Below, one piece after another: positions 41,949 to 49,550 of a stretch of 64,000 nt of DNA. Source of the DNA: Photorhabdus thracensis. GTDB taxonomy: Bacteria > Pseudomonadota > Gammaproteobacteria > Enterobacterales > Enterobacteriaceae. Under the pieces are notes generated by a model, which had not been told where the DNA came from, did not search any database, and saw nothing but the letters and a program-made list of their open reading frames with translations. Position numbers and translations under genes: made by a program. How positions within the stretch are numbered: position 1 is the first letter of the stretch; the number at the start of each line of letters is the position of its first letter. The stretch lies in NCBI RefSeq assembly GCF_001010285.1, contig NZ_CP011104.1, positions 3,410,001 through 3,474,000 of the forward strand, written 5' to 3'.

Positions 41949-42014
41949 GTATTCTCTAGTTAAAATGGGGTAAATAGGTTTTATCTGAATGAATTATTCA
42001 CAATAGCTATTCAG
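41949..42014. repeat. direct repeat B, left copy
   Basis: This 66-bp stretch matches 49088-49153 with eight differences and no gaps, including the shared GAATGAATTATTCACAATA. Together with repeat A it shows that the sequence on both sides of the islet is the same ancestral intergenic region. Confidence 0.85.
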
Positions 42015-42116
42015 CAATGGCGTAGCCGTAAATGTCTCAATTTTGATCGCAGAGGTGAAAAAATTAAACCACAAGCTGCTATCGAAGTTCTCTATCGTCT
42101 GACGAAGGGTGAGATC
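42007..42116 (+). pseudogene. ilvI: displaced internal fragment of ilvI
   Basis: These ~110 bases match 50609-50718 inside the intact ilvI with about nine differences. All but one fall at synonymous third positions (for example CGC/CGT, TGC/TGT, CCG/CCA, GCG/GCT, GAG/GAA); one changes serine to arginine. It starts at the CTATTCAG that ends repeat B. Weak similarity to the next ilvI codons may continue to about 42160. The fragment is not translated. The synonymous pattern says it diverged while still part of a working ilvI, so it probably came from a related genome. Confidence 0.88.
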
Positions 42117-42473
42117 TGCTGACAAAACGGGCACTTCACGTCAACTTTGGCCATCAAGAATTCTTTAATAAATGACAGAATTTTACATGATGATCACCGC
42201 ATTGAATACATGACCGAAAGAATAATAACAATAAATTCAAATAATTACGTCAAATAGGCCTATTGGAAAGCATACCAAGCTTGATGCAAATTTTATCACA
42301 AAAATCAACAAATAATTTACATTTTTTCAATGGGTTATATTTTTAGTTGTGATAGTATCCACAAATATTTAACTATTATATAGCTGAAATAATAAAAACT
42401 GTTAATATTACAAAGCTGAATTAAATTTTAATCCAGTGTATTGGTCAAAACAAACATCCCAGAGGGGTATAAA
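42117..42473. other. AT-rich upstream region of the islet
   Basis: About 360 very AT-rich bases lie between the ilvI fragment and the small peptide gene and presumably hold the islet promoter. Candidate elements such as TTTAGTTG and TATATAG near 42350-42385 are too common in AT-rich DNA to call. Confidence 0.4.
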
Positions 42474-42566
42474 ATGAATGTGATAACAGTACAAGCATTT
42501 AGACCACTAACTCATGATGAAACATTAAATTATGATAATGGTTTAATGAGCTCATCACCTAATTAA
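42474..42566 (+). CDS. 30-residue peptide, candidate RiPP precursor
   Basis: ATG at 42474 follows an AGAGGGG ribosome site and opens a 30-codon frame. It begins MNVITVQAFRPLTHDETLNY and ends in DNGLMSSSPN. A hairpin follows directly, and a biosynthetic operon starts 76 bases later. An early hydrophobic patch (VITVQAF) could be the leader recognised by a PqqD-type domain, and the Ser/Asn-rich end could be the modified core. Short peptide, terminator, then modification and export genes is the common layout of peptide-antibiotic clusters. I recognise no known precursor family; the call rests on position, ribosome site and hairpin. Confidence 0.58.
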   Translation: MNVITVQAFRPLTHDETLNYDNGLMSSSPN

Positions 42567-42571
42567 TAGAA

Positions 42572-42610
42572 AAAGGAATAAAGGTATACCATAACCTTTA
42601 TTCCTTTATT
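42572..42610 (+). terminator. 14-bp perfect hairpin after the peptide gene, attenuating terminator
   Basis: AAAGGAATAAAGGT (42572-42585) pairs perfectly with 42594-42607 around an eight-base loop, five bases past the peptide stop, with a short T-rich tail. Such partial terminators let the precursor be made in excess over the enzymes downstream. Confidence 0.7.
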
Positions 42611-42642
42611 TGTGCTTCCATTTATAAGATAAAAGGTAAGGT

Positions 42643-43686
42643 ATGGACATTATTAACGTAAAAAGGAAAATAACAGCAATAATAAATAAAAAATTTAATG
42701 ATACTGATCTGTATACTTGCTACTTGTCAGGCTCAGTCATTGAAGGGTTTGCAACACCAAAATCTGATTATGATGTCTATGTTATATTGGAGGGAGAACT
42801 AGAAAAAGAATATGAAGAGATATTTATACCATCCGATATAGGAATGTTAGAAGTGACAATAATCTCTTTAAAAGAGATAAAAGAAATCATGAGGATAATC
42901 AACAATGAAAGCTCAAATTCCGATTGGTATAAATTACATTTATCTCATAGGATATTAACAGGGGAATCGATTATAAAATCAAATAATTTTAACACATTAA
43001 AAGGAGGAATAAATAAAACTAAATTATGTGAAATACTTAAGACCAAAGCAAAAAACTTTGGAGAAAAGTGTTTTTCCGATGGGATTGGAAATATTTTAAA
43101 TAATGACCTAATATCAGCAGCCTTCAACTTTGAACGAACAGTTAATTCAGCAATGGATTATATCCTGGCTTTAAGTGGAAATACATCCACTTTAATAAAG
43201 TGGCGCTATCAAAATGCAATGAAAGTGTTTGGAAAAGACCATCCAATAACATCTATATACTTGATGGTTTGTTCAAAATTTAATGTAACCAATGATATTT
43301 CAACAATTGATTACATAAACTCAGTCGCTAAAATGTGGCAATTAACTTTAGACTATTGTCAAGGAAAAGATATTTTTAGTTACAATGTATCTTTTACAAA
43401 AAAAAGAATAGCTAATACATCTGACATTTCATTATTAGATGAAAATAATAGACCAATAATAAAAAATTTATGGTATAGAGTCTTATGCAAAGATGGAAAG
43501 TTAATACTTTTCGCAAAAAAATCATTATGTGAAATTAGTTCAGATGCATATAAAGTTTGGTTAGTAATAGATAATGAAAAAACAGAGTTTGAAGTTGTTT
43601 CAGAGTTGGAAAAACTTGGAATAACTAATACAAATGCTAATTTTTATATATCGGAATTCGAAAGACTAGGGGCATTAACAAAATAA
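42643..43686 (+). CDS. nucleotidyltransferase with PqqD/RRE-like C-terminal domain
   Basis: The 347-residue protein has a polymerase-beta-type nucleotidyltransferase site near residues 28-48 (YLSGSVIEGFATPKSDYDVYVI): the Gly-Ser pair and the D-Y-D metal-binding aspartates. A helical middle resembles minimal nucleotidyltransferase/HEPN-like or kanamycin-nucleotidyltransferase substrate domains. The last ~80 residues (from NLWYRVLCKDGKLI to FERLGALTK) look like a PqqD-type winged helix: strand pair, ISSDAYKVWLVID, then EFEVVSELEKLG. Such domains bind RiPP leader peptides. A fusion of the two suggests transfer of a nucleotide to the upstream peptide (inference). It is the first gene of the islet operon and very AT-rich. 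Confidence 0.68.
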   Translation: MDIINVKRKITAIINKKFNDTDLYTCYLSGSVIEGFATPKSDYDVYVILEGELEKEYEEIFIPSDIGMLEVTIISLKEIKEIMRIINNESSNSDWYKLHLSHRILTGESIIKSNNFNTLKGGINKTKLCEILKTKAKNFGEKCFSDGIGNILNNDLISAAFNFERTVNSAMDYILALSGNTSTLIKWRYQNAMKVFGKDHPITSIYLMVCSKFNVTNDISTIDYINSVAKMWQLTLDYCQGKDIFSYNVSFTKKRIANTSDISLLDENNRPIIKNLWYRVLCKDGKLILFAKKSLCEISSDAYKVWLVIDNEKTEFEVVSELEKLGITNTNANFYISEFERLGALTK

Positions 43687-43703
43687 TACATATGGGGAAT
43701 GCA

Positions 43704-44726
43704 ATGGAAAGAATAAAGATTATAAGTAGGCACCACTGCTGGAGAACATTAAAGGGAACCAAAACTAATAATTTTCAAGAATATTTGAATCAAATAAATA
43801 ATGGATGCCAATTACAAGAAACAATATTTCATCTACGCGATGCAGAAGAAATGTTAATGGACTTAAGTAATTTGTCATCACCCATATCAAGATTATCAAG
43901 CACTGAAATAATACATATTTGGAATGAACTAGTTGATTATTTAAATATAAATAAACTTACCTCTGATATGGGTAACTTAGTAAATGGATATGGCTTAGAT
44001 CCAGAATTAGCCTTATACGGTACTGAACTATGTGAGTTAAAAAGAAATAAAGAAAACATCCTATCCACAATAATAAACAAAGGAATAACAAATAAATTAG
44101 AATTAATATATTCAAGAGGGCTTGATAAGTCAGTGAAATTAAAGGACGCTCCACAAAAAACAATTGATTTATATGATGAGTTTCGTTACGAATACAGTAA
44201 AAGCATTAATTTATTTTCATTGGAAACTTGCCCCACATTAAACATAGAAAACATTTACCAAGATCATTACCTGTGGGATAAGGTTTTTACGATAGCTAAA
44301 AACAAATTATTTATTATTTCGGGAGGAATCCCCATTGCGTTATCTTATCATGCAAAAACACTAGACAAAAATATATATTTCTGCGAAATACATCGTGAAA
44401 ATGATAGTGGTTTACTGCATAAAAGAAAATTATTCAATGAGATATACCCAAAATTTAAAGGAAAAGAAAACGAAAGTTGGCTGATAATTGATAAATCCTA
44501 CACAGGAGGTAGCATTCAATTAGCTTACAAGATGCTTGTAAATTTAGTTGGGTACAAATCGCAAATATATAAAGTATCATTTTCCCCCAAAACATTAGGG
44601 GCATTTTCATCGTCAGATTATGCAATTTATGCAGGCAGATTATTTGATGTAAAAAAGACAATAGCATATTTAACAGCCGAGGATTGGCATAAAAAACTCA
44701 TCTATTTGGGAGATCATGTCATATGA
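43704..44726 (+). CDS. phosphoribosyltransferase-like protein
   Basis: From the ATG at 43704 (GGGGA upstream; an ATG 12 bases earlier lacks a ribosome site) the product has 340 residues. Near residues 258-275 ESWLIIDKSYTGGSIQLAYK resembles the PRPP-binding loop of type I phosphoribosyltransferases (hydrophobic strand, acidic residue, TGGS). Only one acidic residue is present where two are usual. Upstream, IISGGIPIALSYHAKTLDKN fits an earlier strand and loop of that fold. The N-terminal ~190 residues are unrecognised. It may transfer ribose-phosphate or cleave a nucleotide in the pathway. It ends inside the start of the next gene (ATGA). Confidence 0.55.
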   Translation: MERIKIISRHHCWRTLKGTKTNNFQEYLNQINNGCQLQETIFHLRDAEEMLMDLSNLSSPISRLSSTEIIHIWNELVDYLNINKLTSDMGNLVNGYGLDPELALYGTELCELKRNKENILSTIINKGITNKLELIYSRGLDKSVKLKDAPQKTIDLYDEFRYEYSKSINLFSLETCPTLNIENIYQDHYLWDKVFTIAKNKLFIISGGIPIALSYHAKTLDKNIYFCEIHRENDSGLLHKRKLFNEIYPKFKGKENESWLIIDKSYTGGSIQLAYKMLVNLVGYKSQIYKVSFSPKTLGAFSSSDYAIYAGRLFDVKKTIAYLTAEDWHKKLIYLGDHVI

Positions 44727-45574
44727 GGTATGTATTCAATAATGAAGTTAGCAATTATTTAGAAATACACCTTCACAAACTCAGAGAAGAGATTCGTAGA
44801 ATATGGCTTGCCAAGCTTTCTACTATTCATATCGGATATGATAACAAATACCATGGCGAAACAGTAGAAATAGATATCATTTTAAATAATATAATTTACG
44901 AGCACTTGGATAAATCAGAACTCAAGGTCACCATTATTTCAGAAGACGATTCTGAATCACAATCTGTAAATATTAAAGATAAGGTTTCCTTACTAATTGA
45001 TCCTATTGACGGTACTCATAACTTGCTTATGGGTTATCCTGCCTATACTACATCAATAGCTGTTTACAAGAATGATAGATACATTATGGGCTGGGTATAT
45101 GATATTCCAAGAGACATTATATATAAAGCATCATTGGGAGAAGGTTCTTATATACAAGGCATATATACCAGCAAGCGAATATATACCAGTCCCTCATTTC
45201 AACTGAACGATTTGAGAGTATCATTTCATAGGGCGAAAAATAATCAGTATACAGAGATTCAGAATAAAATTATTAATGAAGTAAATAAAGTAAGAATCTC
45301 ATCTTGTTCAAGTTTAGATATATGCCTGATCGCTAGTGGCGTTTTACATGCATTCTTAGATTTATCACTTATGGGTCACGAACGTTGTGTAGATATAGCA
45401 GCAGCTAAACTAATCCTTGAGGAATCAGGGGGATACATAATGACTCGTGATGGAAATAGTTATGATATTCTATCACCTACAGATTCTTTATTTTTTGAGA
45501 AAAAAGCAATCATAGCTGTTTCTTCTAAAAGTGCAGGGGATACAATATTAGAATTAATGAGGATACAAAAATGA
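44723..45574 (+). CDS. inositol-monophosphatase-family phosphatase
   Basis: The 283-residue protein has the two signature blocks of Mg2+-dependent IMPase/CysQ/FBPase enzymes. LLIDPIDGTHNLLMGYP lies near residues 89-105 (metal-binding aspartates) and ERCVDIAAAKLILEESGG near 223-240. An upstream EDD (TIISEDD) supplies the further acidic ligand. Members remove phosphate from inositol phosphates, 3'-phosphonucleotides (PAP) or sugars. In this operon a nucleotide or sugar-phosphate intermediate is the natural guess. It overlaps both neighbours by four bases, showing tight coupling. Confidence 0.8.
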   Translation: MRYVFNNEVSNYLEIHLHKLREEIRRIWLAKLSTIHIGYDNKYHGETVEIDIILNNIIYEHLDKSELKVTIISEDDSESQSVNIKDKVSLLIDPIDGTHNLLMGYPAYTTSIAVYKNDRYIMGWVYDIPRDIIYKASLGEGSYIQGIYTSKRIYTSPSFQLNDLRVSFHRAKNNQYTEIQNKIINEVNKVRISSCSSLDICLIASGVLHAFLDLSLMGHERCVDIAAAKLILEESGGYIMTRDGNSYDILSPTDSLFFEKKAIIAVSSKSAGDTILELMRIQK

Positions 45575-46230
45575 ACACTATAGAATTAAAAATCAGAGTA
45601 TTATGTTCTGGATTAAAATATGATAAAAACGTGATATATGAGTATAGTAAACGAAATTTTATTCCTAAAAGAAGGGCGTATGGAACAAGTGATAGCTCTA
45701 AATTAGAAACAACACATTCCGTACCCCAAGAGGTTATTTTAGAAGATGGTACAATTATTGCCTGTAACTATAATGAAGATTCTGATTATGATTTAATATA
45801 TAAAAATGGAGATTTTTACATAAAAGCCGAAAATATTTTGTTTAAAGTTATATTTCCCATTAAACCAGACATATATGGTATAGAACTTTCAGATGGCAGT
45901 AGAGTAGAAGAATACGTCACGGTGTACGGTGATACAACTTTGGGTTTTTTCTCTCCAGGGCATTGTTATTATTTTAATGATGGCCGTCAGTGTAAATTTT
46001 GTTCATTAGGTGAAGCTAGAAATAGTTTATCAGATCATAAAAAGTCTATTAGACCGTCAAAAGTAATTGAAGTTATGAATATAATAGAAGCTAACAATAT
46101 TAATAGATATAAAAGAGTACTCATCAATGGTGGTACAACTCGTAATTATGATATTGGTTTTGAAATGCACAAACAATTATTAATTTCTATAAAACCTTTT
46201 TGTAAAAAAATAACCTTAACAGTCATCTGA
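45571..46230 (+). pseudogene. radical SAM protein, N-terminal part (frame broken near 46228)
   Basis: The 219-residue frame holds an N-terminal domain of ~120 residues, then the cluster motif C132-X8-C141-X2-C144 (GHCYYFNDGRQCKFCSLG) and the SAM-binding LINGGTTRNYD. The first cysteine spacing is eight, not the usual three. The frame ends in the strand KKITLTVI at TGA 46228-46230. The remaining half of the barrel continues six bases later in the next frame. A one-base insertion or loss near 46222-46232 would join them into a protein of about 377 residues. It could be a real frameshift mutation, a sequencing error, or a translated two-part enzyme. It overlaps the phosphatase stop by four bases (ATGA). 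Confidence 0.7.
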
Positions 46231-46235
46231 TATCA

Positions 46236-46703
46236 ATGCCACCTAGAAATCTAAATAAAATAAAGGGGATTTCTGAATTTGTTGATAGCTGGGCTATTAG
46301 TTTAGAAATATTTAATCCTAAATTATTTGATCAGATATGTCCTGGTAAATCACAGGACTACGGGAGAAATAATCTATTAGAAGCATACTTAGCTGCTGTT
46401 TCAGAGTTAGGTGAAGGCAATGTTTATGTTGGGTTTGTAGCGGGGTTAGAACCTTTAAATGATTTAGTACAAGGAATGGAGTTTTTTTCAAAAAATGGCA
46501 TAGTTCCAGCAATAGCAATTTTTCATCCCGATCATGGTTCTGAATATCAAAATCACCCCAGACCTATTTTTGAAGATATTTATAAAACATATGTTGAGAT
46601 GCATAAATTATATCAAAAATATGGATTCAAACCATTTATTATCGGTAGTGGTAGAAATTCACTTGATACTGAAGCGTACTACGGGGAAAAAAGAAATGAT
46701 TAA
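46236..46703 (+). pseudogene. radical SAM protein, C-terminal part
   Basis: The 155-residue frame continues the radical SAM barrel: MPPRNLNKIKGISEFVDSW, AISLEIF (strand), GKSQDYGRNNLLEAYLAAVSELG (helix), NVYVGFVAGLEPLNDLVQGM and a C-terminal helix. It has no Shine-Dalgarno of its own, but its ATG lies six bases after the stop of the first part, so translation restart is possible. Its end overlaps the kinase gene by eight bases. Sequence quality remains protein-like throughout, so the break is recent or artificial. Confidence 0.68.
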
Positions 46704-47367
46704 ATGCGGTTTATTTATAGCTTTTGAAGGAAATGATGGTGCAGGTAAATCAACGATTTCACGCGAAGTTTATGATATTTTATCTCTAGATTATAATAAT
46801 ATTGTTTTTTTAGATAAGAATTATCCTTTACTACCATCTGGATATAGTATGTATCACATGGGAAAAATACGAGATATCCTTTGGGATTATGACATTTCAG
46901 CTCCATTGGGTGAACTTGGTAACCGGCATTGGATTCTATTGATAGCATCATGGTTTTCTGTTTTAGATAGTTTAATTATTCAACCTTGTTTATTGCAAGG
47001 TAAAATTATTATATGTGATAGTTGGTATTATAAATATCTAGCAAGATTCTTACTTAAATCCACGGAATTAGCAAAATTAAGTAAATCGGTTCTATCTATA
47101 AACACAAAACCAGACATGGTTATATATCTTGATGTTCCTCCAAACATTGCTGAAAAAAGGAAAAAAATATTAAAACCCAGTGAATCTGGAAAATTAGAGA
47201 CAAATGAAAAGTATGATTTTATAGAATATCAAAAACACGTTCTTAATCAATACCAGACGTTTTATGATGACACTTGGAAAATTATTGATACTGACACATT
47301 AACTAAAGATGCAGTAATTAAATCAATAGTGGATATTATTCAAGTGGAAATACTGAAAAAAATGTAA
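46696..47367 (+). CDS. thymidylate-kinase-like P-loop kinase
   Basis: From ATG 46696 the 223-residue protein has a Walker A loop (FEGNDGAGKST, residues 9-19) as in dTMP kinases. A CDSWYYKYLARFLL segment sits where Tmk has its DR-Y motif, and LDVPPNIAEKRKK corresponds to the LID-proximal strand. It should phosphorylate a nucleoside monophosphate or a nucleotide-like pathway intermediate. The altered DR motif (DSW) suggests a substrate other than dTMP. It is a secondary copy in a biosynthetic operon, not the housekeeping tmk, which lies beside holB elsewhere in E. coli. A longer in-frame start upstream lies within the previous gene. Confidence 0.75.
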   Translation: MIKCGLFIAFEGNDGAGKSTISREVYDILSLDYNNIVFLDKNYPLLPSGYSMYHMGKIRDILWDYDISAPLGELGNRHWILLIASWFSVLDSLIIQPCLLQGKIIICDSWYYKYLARFLLKSTELAKLSKSVLSINTKPDMVIYLDVPPNIAEKRKKILKPSESGKLETNEKYDFIEYQKHVLNQYQTFYDDTWKIIDTDTLTKDAVIKSIVDIIQVEILKKM

Positions 47368-47416
47368 TTACTGCAAGCTCTATATTTACTAAGGTTATTT
47401 TAGCTGGAGGAAAATA

Positions 47417-48598
47417 ATGGATAAAGAATTTAGAAAATTAATATTAGCCTCCTCAGGAAATTCTTTCACCTTGTATTTGGAGATGATAATATCATTCACG
47501 CTAATCACATATCACTGGAATGGTGGAGCGATATACTCATCTTTATATACAATTTCATATGCTGTATCGTTACTATTTCTAACGCCCTATGTTTCGTCAT
47601 TTGTAGATGAAAATACAAAACCCAAAAAGTACATTATTATCATTTCGTTACTTTGCGGTGTTATTACCACTTTTCAATACGATATTGATGACATTAATAT
47701 ATATATTCTTTATTCTTTTATTAAAAACATCCTTCGTTTATTTTTAGGACCTTCTAATTTTTTAATATTAAAAAATATATCAACCAAGCAATTTGAAAAA
47801 AACTTTAGTTATTGGCAGGTTTTATTTCAAATATACAAAATGTTGGCCCCATTATTTTTAGGTTTTGTTCTTATCTATTACTCAGTAAAACAAATTCTTA
47901 TTTTAATATCAGTGCTTTATTTTATTTCAGCAGTCTTATATATTTTTGTTTCAGAACCATTGATTAATGTTAACCGCAAAAAAAACAAAATATCACTAAT
48001 TAATTACTTTAATATAATGGAAGATAATAGAATATTGTTTTCATTTATTATTATTTCCATTTTAACTTGTTTTGGCTATCTATCAGATAGTCTAATAGCT
48101 CTTAGCTTTATGAAACAGGGATTAAATGGAAGCCATTATAGTTTTGCTATGTGTCTTTCAGGTGTTTCAGGTGTTCTAATTGGTTTAGTATTTGGAAAGT
48201 ATAAGATTAACATATCTTTAAATATTATGTTATCTTCATTCTTTTTATGGGGTTCGGGGTATCTTTTAATAGGAATAACAAATCAATTTAACGATTTATT
48301 TCCTGATAAAATCAATTTATTTTTTATATTTTTAGCAATGGTAATAATAGGAGTAGGATCGTCTATGAATAATATTATTGTTACCATTTATATGCAGAAA
48401 TTCGCAAATAATGATAACTCGGCCAAAATATTTGGCTTAACGTCAATTTCTGTTGGTTTTTCCATGTTTTTTGGCCCTTTGATAGGTTCCACAATATCTT
48501 ATTTCCTTTCCATAAGCATCGTTTTTTTTACAACATTTATAGGTATTTTTTTAACCATAATTGTGGTTGTTTTAATAAATCGTAAATCCACGTCATAA
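47417..48598 (+). CDS. MFS-type efflux protein
   Basis: The 393-residue protein has about twelve hydrophobic spans with a polar loop after the sixth (EPLINVNRKKNKISLINYFN), the pattern of the MFS_3/enterobactin-exporter-like group. A GGAGG ribosome site precedes ATG 47417. As the last gene of the islet operon it most likely exports the product and may give self-resistance. Its stop is followed directly by the right copy of repeat A. Confidence 0.78.
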   Translation: MDKEFRKLILASSGNSFTLYLEMIISFTLITYHWNGGAIYSSLYTISYAVSLLFLTPYVSSFVDENTKPKKYIIIISLLCGVITTFQYDIDDINIYILYSFIKNILRLFLGPSNFLILKNISTKQFEKNFSYWQVLFQIYKMLAPLFLGFVLIYYSVKQILILISVLYFISAVLYIFVSEPLINVNRKKNKISLINYFNIMEDNRILFSFIIISILTCFGYLSDSLIALSFMKQGLNGSHYSFAMCLSGVSGVLIGLVFGKYKINISLNIMLSSFFLWGSGYLLIGITNQFNDLFPDKINLFFIFLAMVIIGVGSSMNNIIVTIYMQKFANNDNSAKIFGLTSISVGFSMFFGPLIGSTISYFLSISIVFFTTFIGIFLTIIVVVLINRKSTS

Positions 48599-48674
48599 AT
48601 GTCTTGTTGTTTTGTAGATATACCAAGTTTATTTATATTCATAACTTTGATATTCTAATTAATATAAATTATGA
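48597..48674. repeat. direct repeat A, right copy
   Basis: The second copy of the 78-bp repeat begins within the exporter stop codon and matches 41833-41910 at about 86%. Confidence 0.85.
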
Positions 48675-49550
48675 CTAATGAAAAATAAATTTATGATGGA
48701 TTGAATTAAAGTTTAACTTAAATAAGCGAAGTGAAATGGTTAGTACTAAAATATATGTTAGTCACTATGGAAAATGAATTTATATTGAGGGCTTTTGGTG
48801 TAATTTTATATTCTTAAAGAGTTAATTGTTTATTCCGTAAATTAATTTTCTCTTAAGGTGTTAATTTTTTAATAATGTATTGCATAGAGTTTTCTTTAAT
48901 ATGTAAATATACTTTTCATGAGTTATTAAGGTTATTTCGTGAGCCGTGTAAATAATTTTACTTATTTTAAATAATGATTTTACTGATTATTATGTCGGGT
49001 TATTTAATGATGGAAATTAATATTTATGTATCTAGGTAAATATTGAATGTGTGGAATTAGCCTCCCAAGAAAATAATGGTTTCTATTGTATTCTATAATT
49101 AAAGTGAGGTAAATAGATTTTACCTGAATGAATTATTCACAATAATTATTCAGAAACGATGAAATTATGATTAAATTATTTGAGGTATTCGTCCGCACTT
49201 CCTTTATCAGATTTATGCTGTGGTGACTTAAACGATTTTGAAAACTGTTTTTTAGTTTTTTATCGTATATATACCGGATAATACCTATATGTTGTCGTTC
49301 TTTTCAGGTATAGCCACTCATATTCTACTTACTTTTAGCTTCTTGATAGTAAGATAACGCTTACAGAAGGCATTTAGAATTGCCATAAAGTTGCTATTCT
49401 GCCTTTACTCACATTGCTAACACCTGTTTCTAGCGTTATGTTAATTAACTCAGCATCAATATATCGCTGAGAGGCCATTCGCCTTACTAAAATAAAAGTG
49501 GAAGGAACTTCCGATTTATTCACTTGCAAACAGAGCCTGGAGGAAAACCT
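48675..49550. other. AT-rich region upstream of ilvI
   Basis: About 880 bases hold repeat B (49088-49153) and the ilvIH promoter region. In E. coli the ilvIH promoter is controlled by Lrp at several upstream AT-rich sites; the composition is compatible, but individual sites cannot be placed. No gene is seen. Confidence 0.45.
49088..49153. repeat. direct repeat B, right copy
   Basis: The 66-bp copy matches 41949-42014 with eight substitutions. On the right it is followed by the normal ilvI upstream region, on the left copy by the ilvI fragment. Confidence 0.85.

Noticed and set aside
46534-46695. Upstream extension of the Tmk-like kinase frame
   Set aside because: It lies inside the radical SAM gene, and the P-loop begins nine residues after the later ATG, the normal distance for this family.
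42474-48598. Idea that the islet is a darobactin-like cluster
   Set aside because: Darobactin clusters have an ABC exporter and a DarE-type radical SAM with a W-x-W-S-K-containing precursor; none of these is present.
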